From positions 192,405,873-192,469,872 of the forward strand of contig NC_081553.1 of assembly GCF_963082655.1 (NCBI RefSeq): a stretch of 64,000 nt of DNA, written 5' to 3'. Each line of letters starts with the position of its first letter. Position 1 is the stretch's first letter. Shown here piece by piece: positions 20,890-31,481 of the stretch. The translations under genes and the position numbers were made by a program. The notes beneath the pieces are model-generated. The model saw only the letters and a list, made by a program, of their open reading frames with translations. It was not told the DNA's origin and made no database searches. This stretch comes from Stomoxys calcitrans. Taxonomy: Eukaryota > Arthropoda > Insecta > Diptera > Muscidae.

Positions 20890-21477
20890 CCTAGTCTCGC
20901 AAGCTCATCCGCTTTACAATTCCCTGGGATATCTCTGTGGCCCGGCACCCAGAATAGGTCAATTTTGAACTGCTCAGCCATCTAGTTGAGAGATCTGCGA
21001 CAGTCGAGGCCGGTTTTTGTATTCAGAAATATGTTCTCCAGGGATTTAATGGCTGCCTGGCTGTCTGAGAAGATATTTATGCCAATCGTCGTAATGACAT
21101 TATATCTTAGCCATTCCATCACTTCCTTCATAGCAAGGATCTTCGCTTGATACACACTGCTGTGGTCGGGTAGTCTTTCCGATATGACCATTTCTAGATC
21201 TTTAGAGTACACCCCAAAGCCCATCAACCTTATAGAAGTCTATGTAACTTCTGTGACCTGGGATATCGTAGTTCCAATCGGTTCTATCAGGAATAGTGGT
21301 ACAGTACTTTTTATCAAAAAACGGCTCTGGTAGGATGTAATCCACACCATTTGGAACATCATATAGTGTATTAAGGATAACATAGTGTATGTAGCCGCCA
21401 CATGACCAAAGAGAAAGCTCCCTTAGCCTTACGGCAGTGATCGCAGCAATTTGTCTAGCCGCAATGCCCACTGGCAT
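20890..21477 (-). pseudogene. Family A RNase H domain
   Basis: In frame segments: YIDFYKVDG (start of the YTDGS region, Asp retained but Gly/Ser changed), SVYQAKILAMKEVMEWLR (Glu block), NIFSDSQAAIKSL (Asp block, about 21040-21080) and WVPGHRDIPGNCKADELARL (His-Asn-Asp block, 20885-20945). The four catalytic blocks are recognisable but spread over several frames. Confidence 0.82.
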
Positions 21478-21505
21478 AAATTCAGTGCTTCAGATGGAGT
21501 CGTCC

Positions 21506-21990
21506 TCAGTGCGGCTGTGATGCACAAACAAGCCATCCTTTGGATGGGGTTAAGTAGTCGGGTTGAGCAGTAGGTGGACTTTTGAAGCGCCGTTCACCAG
21601 ACCACAGCATCATATATAGGTCTGCCAACTGCTGTATATACCCAGTGCATGACAATTTTTCCCAATGGCTCTCTTGTAGGTGTATAGGGCAAGAGTTACC
21701 TATCTTGCCCTTTCCAAAATGTTGGATTTTAAGTTCAATTTCGTGTCCAGCAAAACACACAGGTATTTTGCGCTTTCTGTAAATGGAACATTCTCTCCTC
21801 CCAAGGAGACAGGTTCCACTGTAGGCAGTTTGTATTTCCTGCTGAAAAGAACTACTTCTTACTTGCACAGATTTATACCTAGATCACTTTTGATAGCCCA
21901 CTTTGCTATTGTACGTGGAGCTTCCTGAAGTATATCTCTTAGAGTGCTGGGAAATTTTCCCCTTACCGCAATAGCCATGTCAGCATACGC
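21506..21990 (-). pseudogene. Family A RT palm and thumb
   Basis: VVAYADMAIAVRGKFPS (21955-22000) is motif C; the family form would be YADDMAI and one Asp is lost. VVLFSRKYKLPTVEPVSLGG and ENVPFTESAKYL follow in shifted frames (21770-21860), then the thumb. Confidence 0.75.
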
Positions 21991-22040
21991 GACCACTTTT
22001 ACACATTTTTCTTCCAGAGACAATACTATATTGTTAATGG

Positions 22041-22481
22041 CTATATTCCAAAGTAGAAAAGACAGTGCACCTTCTTAAGGATTTCTTTCTCCTTCCATCT
22101 TTCTTTCCTTCTTTTTAGATCCTCCAACTCCTTAATGATTGATGCCGGTTTTACATTATTGAAAGCACCTTCAATGTCAAAAAATGCTACCATTGTATAT
22201 TCCTTGACAGCGAGAGTACCCTCTATATAGCCGACTAGGTCGGGAAGGTCCGTTTCAGTGGACTTGCCTTTATTATATGCATGTCGCTGCAGCGACAGGC
22301 GATCTCCAGCGATCTTTACCCTAAGATATGTTTCTAACAACCTCTCAAGAGTCTTCAGCATAAAAGATGAGAGACTAACAGCACGAAAATCTTTCGCCTT
22401 TGTGTGGTAGGGTTTTCCTGCTTTCGGAATGAAAATGACCTTCGTGTCCCTCCATCTTAGCCTAGACCTCAGATGTATCAT
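22041..22481 (-). pseudogene. Family A RT fingers
   Basis: A 146-codon open stretch reads TKVIFIPKAGKPYHTKAKDF (fingers), RAVSLSSFMLKTLERL, HAYNKGKSTETDLPDLV and MVAFFDIEGAFNNV. FDIEGAFNNV is RT motif A with its catalytic Asp intact. The stretch runs into unrelated sequence after KELEDLKRR, so a deletion separates it from motif C. Confidence 0.87.
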
Positions 22482-22519
22482 CCACGAAGCTGCAGAATTC
22501 TACCCTTATGTTTTCTTAG

Positions 22520-22905
22520 CTAAGCCTTATAGATGTCCCAATTTTGTGGTGCTCTTGTGGCTTTTGCTCTGTTGAAGAGTTTTCTGCAGTCCTTCTTTAG
22601 ACCAAGCAGCTCTGTGGTTAACCCCAGCGGTCGCTGTTTGCCCCTTGGCTTGGCACTAGGACATATTGACACAAGCGTGTCATTCAGGGCCTTCGTTATC
22701 CGCTTGACCACTATGTCTATATCCTCCGCTGTTTCCAATTCCTTTTCTGCTCTAGAAGGGAAAGACGTGCAGAATTTGTGCCGAAATTTATCCCAATCCG
22801 CCTTTCTTCTGTTTAGCCGAGGGACCACTTCTGCAGTATTTTCTCCAAGGCTGAAACTAATATAACGATGATCAGAGAGGCTGTGGTCATTTAACCCATC
22901 CCAGT
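22520..22905 (-). pseudogene. Family A endonuclease C-terminus and linker
   Basis: SDHRYI (22870-22890) is the final Ser-Asp-His block of the APE-like endonuclease. The linker follows with NRRKADWDKFRHKFC, VKRITKALNDTLVSICPSA and LKKDCRKLFNRAKAT. It joins to the RT fingers over a short gap. Confidence 0.85.
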
Positions 22906-22978
22906 CGCCTATTCTTCCTTTTATATCTTATGTCTTAACAATGTGCGGACGCACTGATCCAATTCTTAGACCAGTACC

Positions 22979-24180
22979 TAGTGGGCCGGGTCCTTGCAAA
23001 TTGCAAATTTTGCCCATGAACATTCCATTAAGGAACAAGGGCAAACTTCTCACATATCCATGAGTGCAGTCCGATTCAAGTTTAAGCTCAATGATAAGGG
23101 GCCTCCTTTTTATAGCCGAGTCCGAGCGGCGTGCCGCAGTGCGACACCTCTTTAGAGAGAAGTTTCACATGGCATAGTACCTCACAAATGTTGCCAGCAT
23201 TAGGAGGGGAAAACCACTGCTGAAAATTTTTTCTGATGGTCTCGGATTCGAAACCAGGCGTTCAGCGTCATAGGCGGACATGCTAACCTCTGCGCTACGG
23301 TGGCCTCCGGGCCGGGTCCTTAGAGACTGGATAAACCATATGCTAAGGAACAGGTGTATAAACTGTGTGTCCCATGGCATCAATATAAGGGAGAAAGTGG
23401 CACAGCGCACGCCACAGGGGGCAATTTTATCGCCAATTCTATGGATAAACCATAAATGACCTATTGCGGATGCTGACTGAGGAAGGATTTGAACCCGTCT
23501 GCTATGCAGGTGATGTTATAATACTTCTTAGGTGTATGGATCCGAACCAGCTATGCAGAAGGGCCGAAAGGGTCTTGCATATTGCATATGACTGGGCTAG
23601 ACCCAGAGGTCTTAATATTAACCCAGAAAAGACCGAAATCTGCCTGTTCACGAGGAAGACCAAGGTGGGCCCATTTAACGCACCACATTTCCTCAATTAA
23701 ACGATTTCGATATCTGACAAGGTCAAATACTTAGGTGTGATCTTGGACAGGAAACTGAATTGGAAGTGTCCCATTCAGGAGCGTACTGAGAAGGCTCTCA
23801 GATGTTGGGCTCTATGTAGACGGGCCGTAGGCTCGAAAAGGGGCCTGAATGCGAGGATAGTACACTGGCTCTACAGGAGTGTGATTAGACCAATAATTAC
23901 TTAGGCCTGAGTTGTTTGGTGGACCGCTATGGAGAAAAAGTGCAACATAAGGACCATACAACAGGTTCAAAGAAAATTTCGTTGTATTGGCATAGGCGGA
24001 GCGATGAGGACCACGCCCACTAGGGCACTGGAAAGGTTTCCGATCGGATACCTGAGATGAACCTTGATGTCAAGTGAGAGGCACTGCTGCCATCGGCACA
24101 GTCTTGGACTGACGGAACCCTATTATTGCTATCTGGAAGATCATGTTACGCGGATGAATCAAAATCTGTTTTAGACTGCA
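22979..24180 (+). mobile_element. Family B copy 4: RT palm and thumb, interrupted by the SINE
   Basis: The palm starts just left of the SINE and continues at 23309: LRDWINHMLRNRCINCVSHG, then VAQRTPQGAILSPILW (RT motif B region, 23390-23445). The frame then reads LTEEGFEPVCYAGDVIILLR (motif C, YADD changed to YAGD, 23470-23530) and INPEKTEICLFTRKTKVG (23610-23670). The thumb follows to GIGGAMRTTPTRALE (23990-24035), where a deletion joins it to the region EVSDRIPEMN and a broken RNase H start (24030-24180). Confidence 0.87.
22983..23321 (-). mobile_element. tRNA-derived SINE (family S, copy 4) with perfect 13-bp duplication
   Basis: Body 22996-23308 (313 bp), flanked by GGGCCGGGTCCTT at 22983-22995 and 23309-23321. 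A box at 23287-23297 and B box at 23244-23255 on the minus strand. It is inserted in the RT coding region of family B; the uninterrupted form of the same site is seen at 10206-10235 in copy 1. Confidence 0.93.
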
Positions 24181-24197
24181 TGGCCATAATACAAGTC

Positions 24198-24248
24198 GGA
24201 GGCCACCGTAGCGCAGAAGTTAGCATGTTCGCCTATGACGCTGAACGA
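24198..24248 (+). mobile_element. SINE head fragment (family S, copy 5)
   Basis: Only the tRNA-like head is present (GGCCACCGTAGCGCAGAAG to GACGCTGAACG), cut before the B box and joined to repeat G. Confidence 0.8.
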
Positions 24249-24345
24249 ATTCGACATCCGCATTCAGGGCGAAGTGTCCCCACCCTAAAAAGATATTAGA
24301 GAGTTAAAGAAGGCGCAGCGGAGCGGGCCCGGTTCGGCTAGTTTT
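24249..24345 (+). repeat. Repeat G, copy 1
   Basis: About 97 bp starting AATTCGACATCCGC and ending GGGCCCGGTTCGGCTAGT. A second copy with the same start and end is at 27213-27306. Its GC content is higher than its surroundings. Identity unknown. Confidence 0.75.
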
Positions 24346-24630
24346 ATCATAAAGAAACTCACATACGAGCAACGACTGCAACTCGCGGAGATTTATTATC
24401 GATATTCTTGCTCTGTGGCAAATGTCAAGGGAATTCAACTGTTTTCTCGAAATATTGTGTTCAGCAATGAGGCTTTTTTCTTGTTAAATGGATACGTTAA
24501 CATGTAAAACTGTCGCATATGGGCAAAACAATAGCTACTTGCCGTAAAGAGTTTCCGAAGCATCCCGAAAAATCAACAGTTAGGTGTAGGTTTATGGGCT
24601 GGTGGCATCATTGGTTAATGTTTTTGGGCG
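24346..24630 (+). pseudogene. Mariner-like transposase relic with internal deletion
   Basis: N-terminal piece: KKLTYEQRLQLAEIYYRYSC then SVANVK (about 24350-24430), a helix-turn-helix-like start. A jump then leads to FSRNIVFSNEAFFLLNGYVN (24445-24503) and GLWAGGIIG (24590-24625), which resemble the DDE region of IS630/Tc1/mariner-type transposases (S/N-D/E-A-x-F-x-L-N-G-Y-V-N and G-L-W-A-G-G-I-I-G). The first catalytic acid region is deleted and stops are present. Confidence 0.7.
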
Positions 24631-25760
24631 TAAAAATTCAAGGTCGTTTTCAAGGTCAAACACGCTGTAACTCCTTCATTTTTTCGAATTTCGAATATTT
24701 TCTAGCATTCCGCAGTTCGAAATTCGAAGACGATTCGTAAAATAAACAGAATTACTTAAAATTTCACATTTTATTTTTTTTTCATTTTTTTAGCAAAGGC
24801 TAACTAACCCCTTATGAAAATTTTCAATTTTTGATGCGAAAAAATTTTTCGAGTTGAGCATGGAGTGTTGAAGGTTATGGCAAAAAATTCGGTTTAGCGC
24901 AACTCCTATGTTTTTTTATTCAAAAACAAGCTCAAAATCGCAAAACTTATATCCAAAAAACGCAAAAAAATCGACGTGAGTTTGCAATTGCTGTAACTTC
25001 CTTATTTTTGCAAACTTCACAATTTCTGAGGACACCGTTGGATTCATAGGGAAAATCTCTTTCCGTAGAGGTGCCACATGAAGCAATACTGTAAAGTTTT
25101 CTATGAAAAACATGGCAAAAAGCAAAATTTTTTGCGCGTAAAAATTCAAGATCGTTTTCAAGGTCAAACACGCTGTAACTCCTTAATTTTTTCGAATTTC
25201 GAATATTTTCTAGCATTCCGCAGTTCGAAATTCGAAGACGATTCGTAAAATAAACAGAACTACTTAAAATTTCACATTTTATTTTTTTTCCATTTTTTTG
25301 CAAAGGCTAACCCCTTATGAAAATTTTCAATTTTTGATGGGAAAAAAAATTTCGAGTTGAGTATAGAGTATTGAAGATTATGACAAAAAAATCGGTTTAG
25401 CGCAACTCCTATGTTTTTTATTCAAAAAACAAGCTTAAAATCGCATAACTGATATCCAAAAAAAAAAAAAAACGCAAAAAATCGACGTGAGTTTGCAATT
25501 GCTGTAACTTCCTTATTTTTGCAAACTTCAACATTCTGAAGACACTGTTGGATTCGTGAAAAAAATGCCATTCCAATATGGACGAAGCTGGACGAAGCAA
25601 TACTCTTTCCCATTCCCTTGAAACTTTAGAATACTGCTTCAAAATCACATAGTTCATGTTCCAAAAAGTCAAAAAAACCAACTTGAGTTTGTAATTGCTG
25701 TGACTTCCTTATTTTTGCAAACTTCGCAATTTTCAGACAGAATCGTCAGAACCTATTTTT
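24628..25760. repeat. Local tandem repeat J, unit about 508 bp
   Basis: GCGTAAAAATTCAAG at 24628 recurs at 25136, and the phrase GCTGTAACTTCCTTATTTTT recurs near 24990, 25500 and (as GCTGTGACTTCC) 25695. Two full units and one partial unit are present. The units diverge slightly. Repeated frames on the minus strand are accidental. Confidence 0.85.
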
Positions 25761-25764
25761 TCGA

Positions 25765-26960
25765 AATTTTTGCATATTGTGTAGGTTGGTCTGGAAGGAA
25801 ACTTAGGCTATAAAAGTTTTCGATATCGGAAGGGGACGGACCCTCACCCTTATGCCAAAAACACAATCCAAAATCAAAAGTATGCCGGTCGGGGCAATAC
25901 AGGTATCAAATGAAAGGTATTAAAGAGTACAATACGAATATGGTATAAAAAATTTTAGTCTAAGTACTCCCCAAACAGACATATTGAACCTTCATTTCAA
26001 TATGGGGCTCAAATGAAAGGTATTCGGGAGTAAAATCAGATCGAAGTATAGGAGGTCACCCCACGCCTTAAAAACGCCATTAGACCCATTATGACTATAT
26101 GATACTTGGCTGATCAGATTCACTTAAAATTTTCATAGATTGTGTACGTTTATCTGGAAGGAAACATAGGCTATATAACTTTTAGATATCGGGTGAAGGC
26201 GGACCCTCGCACTTACCCCAAACACGCCACCCACATCCGAAAGTGGTTCGATGGGCACAATAAGGGTATCAAATGGAAGGTATTGGAGACCAGAAAACGA
26301 ATATGGTATTGAAATTTGGGTCCAAGAACCCAGCGGGCCGCCCCAAACCAAAAACTCCTCTAAACGGAAATATTCGACGTTCCTATCAATATGGGACTCA
26401 AATGAATAGTATCCGGCAGTAGATTACAAATATGGCATAAAACATTAGGTTCAAGTAATGGGAGGTCGCCCACCCCCAAATACCCCCAAATGGTCATATT
26501 AGCCTACCATGGCTATATGTGACTTAAATGAAAGGTATTCGGGAGTGGATTACGAATATGACATTAAAATTTACGTTCAACTCTATTCCTCCTAAAGATA
26601 CGTCAAATGGGTTATTTGACCCACTATGACAATATGGGACTTAAATGAAAAATATTTGAGAGTAGAATACGAATTTGATATCCAATTTTGGAGCCAAGTG
26701 TTTTGGGGTACGCCCTAAAGCACCCCTTAAACTGAACTTCATTTCCGTTGGGAATAAAGAACAAATTTGATGTATATTTTCAGTGCAATCGGCACGGTGG
26801 GCGCCCAGCCCCAAACACCTTCGAAAAGGTTCATATTTACCGGCCGTGGCAATATGGGGCTCAAATTAAAGGGATTTGGAAGTGCAGCACGAATTTTATA
26901 TCCATATTTGAGTCGAAATGTCTGTCATTACCTTAAGGAAGAATATTACCACCAGGAACG
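25765..26960. repeat. Repeat H: degenerate about 120-bp units in two larger blocks
   Basis: CTCAAATGAAAGGTATTCGG-like phrases recur near 25910, 26010, 26400, 26525 and 26645, roughly every 120 bp in the later part, and CTGGAAGGAAAC-TAGGCTAT recurs at about 25790 and 26155, some 365 bp apart. No coding signature. Confidence 0.75.
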
Positions 26961-27212
26961 GAGAAGGTGCAAATTCTCACACATCAATGAGTGCTTTCCG
27001 ATTCAAGCCTAAACTCAATGATAAGGGACCTTTTTTATAGCCGAGTCTGAACGGCGTCCCGCAGTGCGACACCTTTTTGGAGAAAATTTTTTAACTGCGA
27101 TGCATGGCATTGTGCCTCGCAAATGTCGCGAGCATTAAGAGGGGTAAACACCGCTTTGTTCGTTCTCACCAGGATTTGAACGCGTTCAGCGTCATAGGCA
27201 ACAATGGCGCGA
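26961..27212 (-). mobile_element. tRNA-derived SINE (family S, copy 6), worn
   Basis: Minus-oriented body with TTTTTTATAGCCGAGTC and GCAGTGCGACACC, B-box remnant GGATTTGAACGCG and TTCAGCGTCATAGGC, then disrupted head. The head end joins directly to repeat G. Confidence 0.8.
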
Positions 27213-27306
27213 ATTCGATATCCGCTTTCAGGGCAAAGTGGCCCCACCCTAAAATGATGTTAGAGAGTTGAAGAAGGCGCATCGGAGCCGGCCCGGATCG
27301 GCTAGT
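27213..27306 (+). repeat. Repeat G, copy 2
   Basis: AATTCGATATCCGCTTTCAG to GGCCCGGATCGGCTAGT, matching 24249-24345. Both copies touch SINE head sequence, but at different points. Confidence 0.75.
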
Positions 27307-28331
27307 AAAGTATATATATTCTTGATCGTCATGACATTTTCAGTCGATCTACCCATGTCCGTCCGTCTGTCTGTCGAAAGCACGCTAACTTTCGAAGGAC
27401 TAAAACTAGCCGCTTGAAATTTTGCACAAATACTTTTTTTTTTAGTGCAAGTCGGTTGGGATTGTAAATAAGCCATATCGGTCCATGTTTTGATATAGCT
27501 CCCATATAAACCGCACAATTCTTATCCGATTTAGCTGAAATTTTGCATGAGATGTTTTATTTTGAGTTGCAACAACCGTGCTGAGCATGGTTGAAATCGG
27601 TCCATAACCTATATAAGTGTCATATAAACCGATCTGGGATCTTGACTTCTTCTTCTTCTATAGGGAGCAATGCCTATCCGATTTGGCTGAAATTTTGCAC
27701 GACGTATTAAGTTAGGAGTTCAAACAACCATGCTGAGTATGGTTGAAATCGGTCCATAACCTGATATAACTGTCATATAAACCCATCTTGGATCTTGACT
27801 TCTTGAGACACTAGAGGGCGCAATTTTTATCCGATTTGGCTGAAATTTTGCACGACGTGTTTTGTTATGACTTCTAATAACTGTATCAAACATGGTTCAA
27901 ATCGATCCATAACCTGATATAGCTGTTATGCAAAACCGATCTGGGATCTTGACTTCTTGACCCTCCAGAGGGCGTAACTATTGGGTTGCCCAAAAAGTAA
28001 TTGCGGATTTTTGGGTGTCAAATATGTTTCGAATTGGTCTATAGCCTGATACAGCTCCGATATAAGCCGATCTCTCTATTTTATTTCTTGAGGCCCTAAA
28101 GGGTGTAATTCTTAGTCGAATTGGCTACTATGGCTACTATGGAATTGGCTACTATGCAATTATGGTCGGAAACCGACCATAACTTAATATTGCTCCAATA
28201 TTATAGCAACTATTTTCTTTTATCCTTTGTTAGCCTAAAAAGAGATATCGGGAAAAGAACTCGACAAATGCGATCTATGGTGGAGGGTACATAAGATTCG
28301 GCCCGGCCGAACTTAACACGCTTTTACTTGT
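27307..28331 (-). mobile_element. Family E (E1a) copy, right end lost, with a solo mariner end inside
   Basis: Starts inside the element at AAAGTATATATATTCTTGATC, then the TGTCCGTCCGTCTG track and five monomers. The block at 27981-28012 is a solo family M end. The E1a end is complete: AGATATCGGGAAAAGAACTC, GGTGGAGGGTACATAAG, hairpin TTCGGCCCGGCCGAA (28296-28310) and GCTTTTACTTGT. Confidence 0.87.
27979..28012 (+). mobile_element. Solo family M inverted end (copy 7)
   Basis: TA then TTGGGTTGCCCAAAAAGTAA and GCGGATTTTT, with no second end nearby. It is probably the residue of a deletion or of imprecise excision. Confidence 0.85.
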
Positions 28332-28412
28332 TCAGCATTTAGGAGTATGTCGATATAGTTGCATGGGGCGGATTAATATCTGCAGCCTCTTTTCAACCCA
28401 ACCCAACCTAAC
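28332..28412 (+). mobile_element. Family B 3' tail fragment
   Basis: TATGTCGATATAGTTGCATG then GGGCGGATTAATATCTGCAG and CCTCTTTTCAACCCAACCC match the end of family B. It directly follows the terminus of the E copy. Confidence 0.8.
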
Positions 28413-30687
28413 CTACCAAAAAGCAGCAGTTTTTAAAATTCAATCCTCTTTAAGACATCTCAAACCGCCTTTACAATTATTGCTTACTCTATTGAATTCT
28501 TTCATCATCATTGTTGATAGTTTTCCCAACAAATAATGAGATTGCATTAGGGAGACAAGCAATCTCGCCAACTACTGGGCGTTACAATTTAGGACAATAT
28601 TACAACCAATCTAGATCAAATTGCCTCAAAGTAAATCGATGAAGCTCAAACTAGGTCTTCTTAAGTGTATGCTCATCCATAGCTACCAAAGAAAAAATAA
28701 GCAGTCAGATTTATTGGCATTCATTAGGGAACCAGGCAAACTAAACAAAACTCCACAACCTATAGTTTAAGGAAGAAAGACCCGCAAATAACAACAAATA
28801 ATTATAGGCTAGAGCATTTATTACAAAATTTTATGGAAGGAAATTTTATTAATTTTTTTTTGTCTTGCTTTCGACTAAGCCTTGCTGGCATGATGTTTAG
28901 CTTAACAAAAGCTGCCAGACTTAATGATTACGGTAATCAAATAGGTAATGAAGAAAAAAACTACATCGAAATTCGATAATGATATGTAGATCATATCGTG
29001 GATTATTGAAGCAAATTAGCAACTGACTATGATTACAATAATTGACAATAAATTATTGTCCTTATTTAATAGACTTTTAATTCAAATTCCTGTTCGTGCG
29101 TTACCTTTCCATTCATGGGGTCATCTTCTATATCCTCATAATTGCAATGGCAATCAATGCCAATTTCCCCAAAAAAAACAAACAAAAATAAATGCCCAAT
29201 TTTTAGCCATGTTTTAGGAATTTTTAATTTTTTTGTTTAAACTAAACAAAAGAATATTTTTCAAAGATTATCATGCAATTAAAATTCTTAGTAAAATAAC
29301 TACAAACTTAAAGATAAACCCCCCCAAAAAAAAAAAAAAAAAATCATGGCAATCATCAACACGACAAGGCGATACAATTGTGCCGAAATAAATGTCCCAT
29401 TGAATGCGATTCACACAACAATTACAATAACCACCTACAACAACAACCACACCACAATTTAAGTCTGCAGGCCTTTGTTCTGGCTAAGGCAAGGCGCTTA
29501 AAGAACAATTAAAAATGAAATTCTGCTTTTTGCACAATCAAACACAAAAGCCCAGAGTTTAAGCAAATCAAGACTTGAAAGAAGAAAAAAAAACTCACAA
29601 AGGCAATGGTCGACCACTTTGTTTGACACAACACAAACGCAGACGCCGCATAGCGGCAAAATTATTTAAATTGTAATCATTTTAATTAAATAAAGACGAG
29701 GTAGAAGAAAATTAACACAAAAGAGCGCACCTTAACAATTTCAGTAAATACAACGTCAACTTCTTCTTTTTCAACTTTTTTGTCATGCCTTGTCTTAAGT
29801 TTGGTTGGCAAATGGTCTTTTTTTTTGGGAAAACAAAAACCCCAAAAATTTCACAGCCTTTTAGACAACGACAATTTTCGGTTGCTATTTCTTTTGTTGA
29901 AATTCAGCATCAGCACCACCACCACCACTAGCTGAGCTTGGAAAAAATTAAAGAAATTATGCAATTTTTCGGTTATTTTGTTTGCCATTTTTTTTTTTTG
30001 TTCACTTCTAGCCCAGCTTATCTTAAAAACAAAATTTCTGTTAAGGCTTGTCAGCGGGTGGAAGATATTTTTCTTCGAGCCTCCTTTATGTCTTCTATTT
30101 GGGAAATTGTATACAAAGTTTACTTTGAAACTTGTTAATTATGCAAATTTTCCGCTGATTGTGGAGTTTTATATTCCATGCTGTCTGCCACCGCTATGGC
30201 TGTGGTTGCCTTTGTCAACTCCTCCCTCTTGCCTTCATCTGCAGCAGCAGCAGCACCAGCAGCAGCATCTCGTTTTTATCCTCTTCTACTCTGGCATGTT
30301 TATTTAAATAATAATTATGTACTTATGTTTAAAGTATTCAACAAAAACCAAAAAAAAACATTTTTTTTTTTCAAATTCAATAGAATATCTAAGTGAATTT
30401 TGCCGAAAATAATTGCCAGAATTGTTTCAAGATAACCCACCATTCAAAATGACTGAATGCAATAATACAATCCCTCTTTGGAATAACTACAACGTTCCAT
30501 GTCAAAGCCATCACAATTTGGAGTGTTCTTGTGTCATGCAAGAGAATTCATTTTTGTTTGCTTCTATACCAAATTCATAGGAGATAAAAATTATTTTACA
30601 ACTTAACTACCTCAGACAGTAGTTAGAGTGACCAGAGTTATTAAACATATAGCCTATTTGAAAAAATATGCAAAATATCAAAAACTT
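28413..30687. other. Quiet AT-rich region of about 2.3 kb
   Basis: No family repeat and no convincing gene. It holds poly-A (29325-29342), a CAC run near 29915, and a GCAGCAGCAGCAGCACC stretch near 30240-30262 inside a 72-codon frame that is alanine-rich but otherwise unsupported. AACAATTACAATAACCACC and other AAC-rich stretches at 29410-29460 resemble the simple-sequence clusters common in fly intergenic or intronic DNA. Confidence 0.55.
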
Positions 30688-30937
30688 TAGAATCAAACAA
30701 AAGACTTAAGAAACAAGCGCCTTACACTAGGCAATAAAAGACTTAAGAAACAAGCACTTTTACTTACTCTAGAATCAAACAAAAGACTTAAGAAACAAGC
30801 GCCTTACAATAGGCAATAAAAGACTTAAGAAACAAGCACTTTTACTTACTCTAGAATCAAACAAAAGACTTAAGAAACAAGCGCCTTACACTAGGCAATA
30901 AAAGACTTAAGAAACAAGCACTTTTACTTACTCTTAC
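30688..30937 (+). repeat. 82-bp tandem array carrying the CTTAAG motif
   Basis: TAGAATCAAACAAAAGAC starts at 30688, 30770 and 30852, exactly 82 bp apart. Each unit holds two related halves: one with CAAAAGACTTAAGAAACAAG then CGCCTTACA, the other with TAAAAGACTTAAGAAACAAG then CACTTTTAC. The third unit runs to about 30937. Confidence 0.93.
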
Positions 30938-30980
30938 TCTATGGACCCAAGAGAAAAAGAGTTGTTTCTATAACCTCAAA

Positions 30981-31165
30981 TTTTTTATACCCTCCACCAT
31001 AGGAAGGGGGTATACTAATCTAGTCACTCCGTTTGTAACAACTCGAAATATCGATCAGCTCCCCTTAAAGTAGATATATTCTGGATCGTCTCGACATTCT
31101 GAGTCTATCTAGCCATATCCGCACCAAATTATAATACCTTGTACCACAGTGGTGGTGTAGGGTAT
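30981..31165 (-). mobile_element. Family E end fragment, rearranged
   Basis: Starts with TTTTTTATACCCTCCACCAT and continues to TCTAGCCATATCCG, then jumps to a different sequence ending ACAGTGGTGGTGTAGGGTAT. The latter resembles the related repeat at 35736 more than standard E. Confidence 0.75.
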
Positions 31166-31239
31166 AAAAAGTCACAAGGCCTCCAGATCAACAAGTAAGG
31201 AACCAAATTGATTACGTTGTGATTACGCTGGAGCGAACA

Positions 31240-31481
31240 TATTGGGTTGCCCAAAAAGTAATTGCGGATTTTTTAAAAGAAAGTAAATGCATTTTTAATA
31301 AAACTTAGAATGAACTTTAATCAAATATACTTTTTTTTACACTTTTTTTCTAAAGCAAGCTAAAATTAACAGCTGTTAACTGACAGAAGAAAGAATGCAA
31401 TTACAAAGTCACAAGCTGTGAAAAAATTTGTCAACGCCGACTATATGAAAAATTGGCAATTACTTTTTGGGCAACCCAATA
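31240..31481 (+). mobile_element. Mariner-like miniature element (family M, copy 2)
   Basis: Body 31242-31479 with TA at both sides. It lies at the left boundary of the following E sequence. The right end carries one change (TTGGCAATTAC for CCGCAATTAC). Confidence 0.92.

Larger units (their letters stand above)
20341..22978 (-). mobile_element. Family A: longest copy, EN end to RNase H and tail
   Basis: Read on the minus strand: endonuclease C-terminus (SLSDHRYISFSLGENTAE, about 22850-22905), linker, RT fingers and palm, thumb, RNase H and C-terminal domain, then a 3' region ending in AACCTAACC at 20341. The 5' end is cut at about 22978 where family B begins on the other strand. The frame is broken repeatedly, but all ORF2 domains after mid-EN are traceable. 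Confidence 0.88.

Noticed and set aside
24916..25681. Paired minus-strand frames with KIRKLQQLQTHVDF
   Set aside because: They repeat because of the 508-bp tandem unit and have no recognisable domain.
30178..30396. Alanine-rich 72-codon frame with CAG repeats
   Set aside because: Triplet simple repeat without supporting domain, splice or neighbour evidence.
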